NCBI GenBank assembly: GCA_934376945.1
Contig: CAKRPI010000001.1
Coordinates: 1-64,000 of the forward strand
Reading direction: 5' to 3'
Length of the DNA stretch: 64,000 nucleotides
From: an uncultured Lachnospiraceae bacterium
GTDB lineage: Bacteria; Bacillota; Clostridia; Lachnospirales; Lachnospiraceae
The position numbers and the translations under genes were made by a program. Positions 62,946 through 64,000 of the stretch are shown one piece after another (positions within the stretch are counted from its first letter, which is position 1; every line of letters begins with the position of its first letter). The notes under the pieces are model-generated. The model did not search any database, was not told where the DNA came from, and saw only the letters and a list, made by a program, of their open reading frames with translations.

Positions 62946-64000
62946 ATGAAAAAAAATATTGAAATTTCAGAAGCGGCCTTTAAAATGGAAGGAAAAATGC
63001 CCCTTGCGCAGGCTATTCCGCTTGGTTTGCAGCATGTGCTGGCCATGTTTGTCGGAAATCTGACCCCGCTTCTGATTATTACCGGAGCCTGTGGTCTGGC
63101 TGGCGGTGAATTTGCAGATTTACAGCTCAGCTTGCTCCAGAATGCGATGCTCATTGCCGGTATTGTGACATTGGTACAGCTTTTTGGAATCGGACCGGTC
63201 GGTGGCCGGGTACCGATTATCATGGGAACATCTTCTGGATTTATCGGAGTATTTAACAGCGTTGCATCTACAATGGGAGGCGGTATCCTGGCATATGGTG
63301 CAATTATGGGAGCATCGATCCTCGGCGGTCTGATGGAGACGGTTCTTGGATTTTTCTTAAAGCCGCTTCGCCGTTTTTTCCCTTCTGTTGTAACCGGCAC
63401 CGTTGTAATGTCGATCGGCCTTAGTCTGATTTCGGTAGGTATTAATTCATTTGGCGGCGGAAACAAGGCAGAGGATTTTGGGTCTATGGAAAATCTGCTG
63501 CTTGCTGTTTTTGTTCTTGCAATGATTCTTTTTTTCAAGCATGGGACAAAAGGCTTTTTAAGCTCCTCGGCGATTCTTTTTGGTATTATCTGTGGTTATA
63601 TCGCGGCAATCATTATGGGAATGGTACTGCCGACTACCGGAGTGACTGCAGATGGTGTGGAATATACAAAGGCATGGGTTTTGAACTGGGATAAAGTTGC
63701 GGGTGCTTCCTGGTTTGAAATTCCGAAACTGCTGCCGGTGAAGCCGGTATTTGATCTGCGTGCCATTTTACCGGTGCTGATTATGTTTATCGTGACAGCA
63801 GTGGAAACAGTCGGCGATATTTCCGGAGTGATGGAAGGAGGGCTTGACCGGGAAGCTACGGATAAAGAGCTTGCAGGCGGTGTTATGTGTGACGGACTTG
63901 GTTCTTCTTTTGCAGCGCTGTTTGGTGTGCTGCCGAATACTTCCTTCAGCCAGAATGTGGGACTGGTGGCTATGACAAAAGTAGTCAATCGATTTGCGCT
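62946..64000 (+). CDS. NCS2-family purine permease (3' end beyond window)
   Basis: The frame is open from the ATG at 62946 (AGGAGAG 7 bases upstream) to the end of the window, giving at least 351 residues. It begins MKKNIEISEAAFKMEGKMPLAQAIPLGLQHVLAMFVGNLTP, followed by IMGTSSGFIGVF and several membrane segments; a later stretch near position 63800 reads VTAVETVGDISGVMEGGL. That is the nucleobase:cation symporter-2 pattern of xanthine, urate and uracil carriers. In this operon it would import the hydroxylase substrate. The protein is cut by the window edge, not by a mutation. Confidence 0.9.
   Translation, partial: MKKNIEISEAAFKMEGKMPLAQAIPLGLQHVLAMFVGNLTPLLIITGACGLAGGEFADLQLSLLQNAMLIAGIVTLVQLFGIGPVGGRVPIIMGTSSGFIGVFNSVASTMGGGILAYGAIMGASILGGLMETVLGFFLKPLRRFFPSVVTGTVVMSIGLSLISVGINSFGGGNKAEDFGSMENLLLAVFVLAMILFFKHGTKGFLSSSAILFGIICGYIAAIIMGMVLPTTGVTADGVEYTKAWVLNWDKVAGASWFEIPKLLPVKPVFDLRAILPVLIMFIVTAVETVGDISGVMEGGLDREATDKELAGGVMCDGLGSSFAALFGVLPNTSFSQNVGLVAMTKVVNRFA

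Overview
The window reads as a chromosomal segment of a gut-type, endospore-lineage Firmicute, most likely a Lachnospiraceae member; I cannot fix the genus. Support comes from the sporulation-type genes (a GerA/SpoVAF-family protein and SpoIVB), the xseA-xseB-ispA-dxs-tlyA-nadK-argR-recN-spoIVB gene order typical of Clostridia, strong AGGAGG ribosome binding sites with frequent GTG/TTG starts, and medium-low GC. Almost the whole window is coding. I see no prophage, insertion sequence transposase or CRISPR array.

Layout. 0-5 kb: cell-surface genes (GT2 glycosyltransferase, large polytopic membrane protein, L,D-transpeptidase), embedded in a dense patch of dispersed palindromic repeats and one ~160-bp inverted-repeat element. 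5-8.4 kb: nucleoside phosphorylase, divergent from a cysteine hydrolase / pyridoxal kinase / radical SAM operon. 8.4-14.2 kb: choline-binding-repeat D-Ala-D-Ala carboxypeptidase, SpoVAF-like protein, polysaccharide deacetylase, a divergent sirtuin-like protein. 14.2-21 kb (minus strand): ung, hisF, hisH and a 1,427-residue double-ATPase acyl-CoA dehydratase activase. 21.3-30 kb: tgt-yajC, then leuB-ilvD-ilvB with a long structured leader, then serC-serA. 30.3-34.3 kb: glycogen branching enzyme with an unusual 33-bp tandem-repeat tail, a CsoR-type repressor and a second sirtuin-like protein. 34.4-39.3 kb: SGNH hydrolase, DUF4358 lipoprotein, tRNA-Thr(CGT), and an MBOAT / DHHW O-acetylation pair. 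39.4-42 kb: thyX-folA convergent with pyrBI. 42.2-55.1 kb: PH-domain protein, prfC, Asp23, nusB, then the long xseA-to-spoIVB operon. 55.1-64 kb: two divergent operons for molybdenum uptake, molybdenum cofactor maturation and a three-subunit molybdenum hydroxylase, ending in a purine permease cut by the window edge.

How the parts work together. The last 9 kb is the most coherent system. A FecCD-type ABC importer (MolABC-like by context), a ModE-like DNA-binding protein and a P-loop NTPase/MobA-like fusion, all translationally coupled, sit back to back with the FAD, [2Fe-2S] and Mo subunits of a xanthine-dehydrogenase-type enzyme and an NCS2 purine transporter. This looks like one purine-oxidation island carrying its own metal supply. 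It occupies the place after spoIVB where Clostridia usually carry spo0A. The MBOAT/DHHW/SGNH group, L,D-transpeptidase, carboxypeptidase and deacetylase point to active envelope remodelling.

The signals least explained by known families are the dispersed palindrome family with G-U-preserving variation, the long inverted-repeat element that creates a false N-terminus for the following ORF, the cationic repeat tail on GlgB, the two degenerate sirtuin-like proteins, the NTPase-MobA fusion, and the structured leader ahead of leuB.
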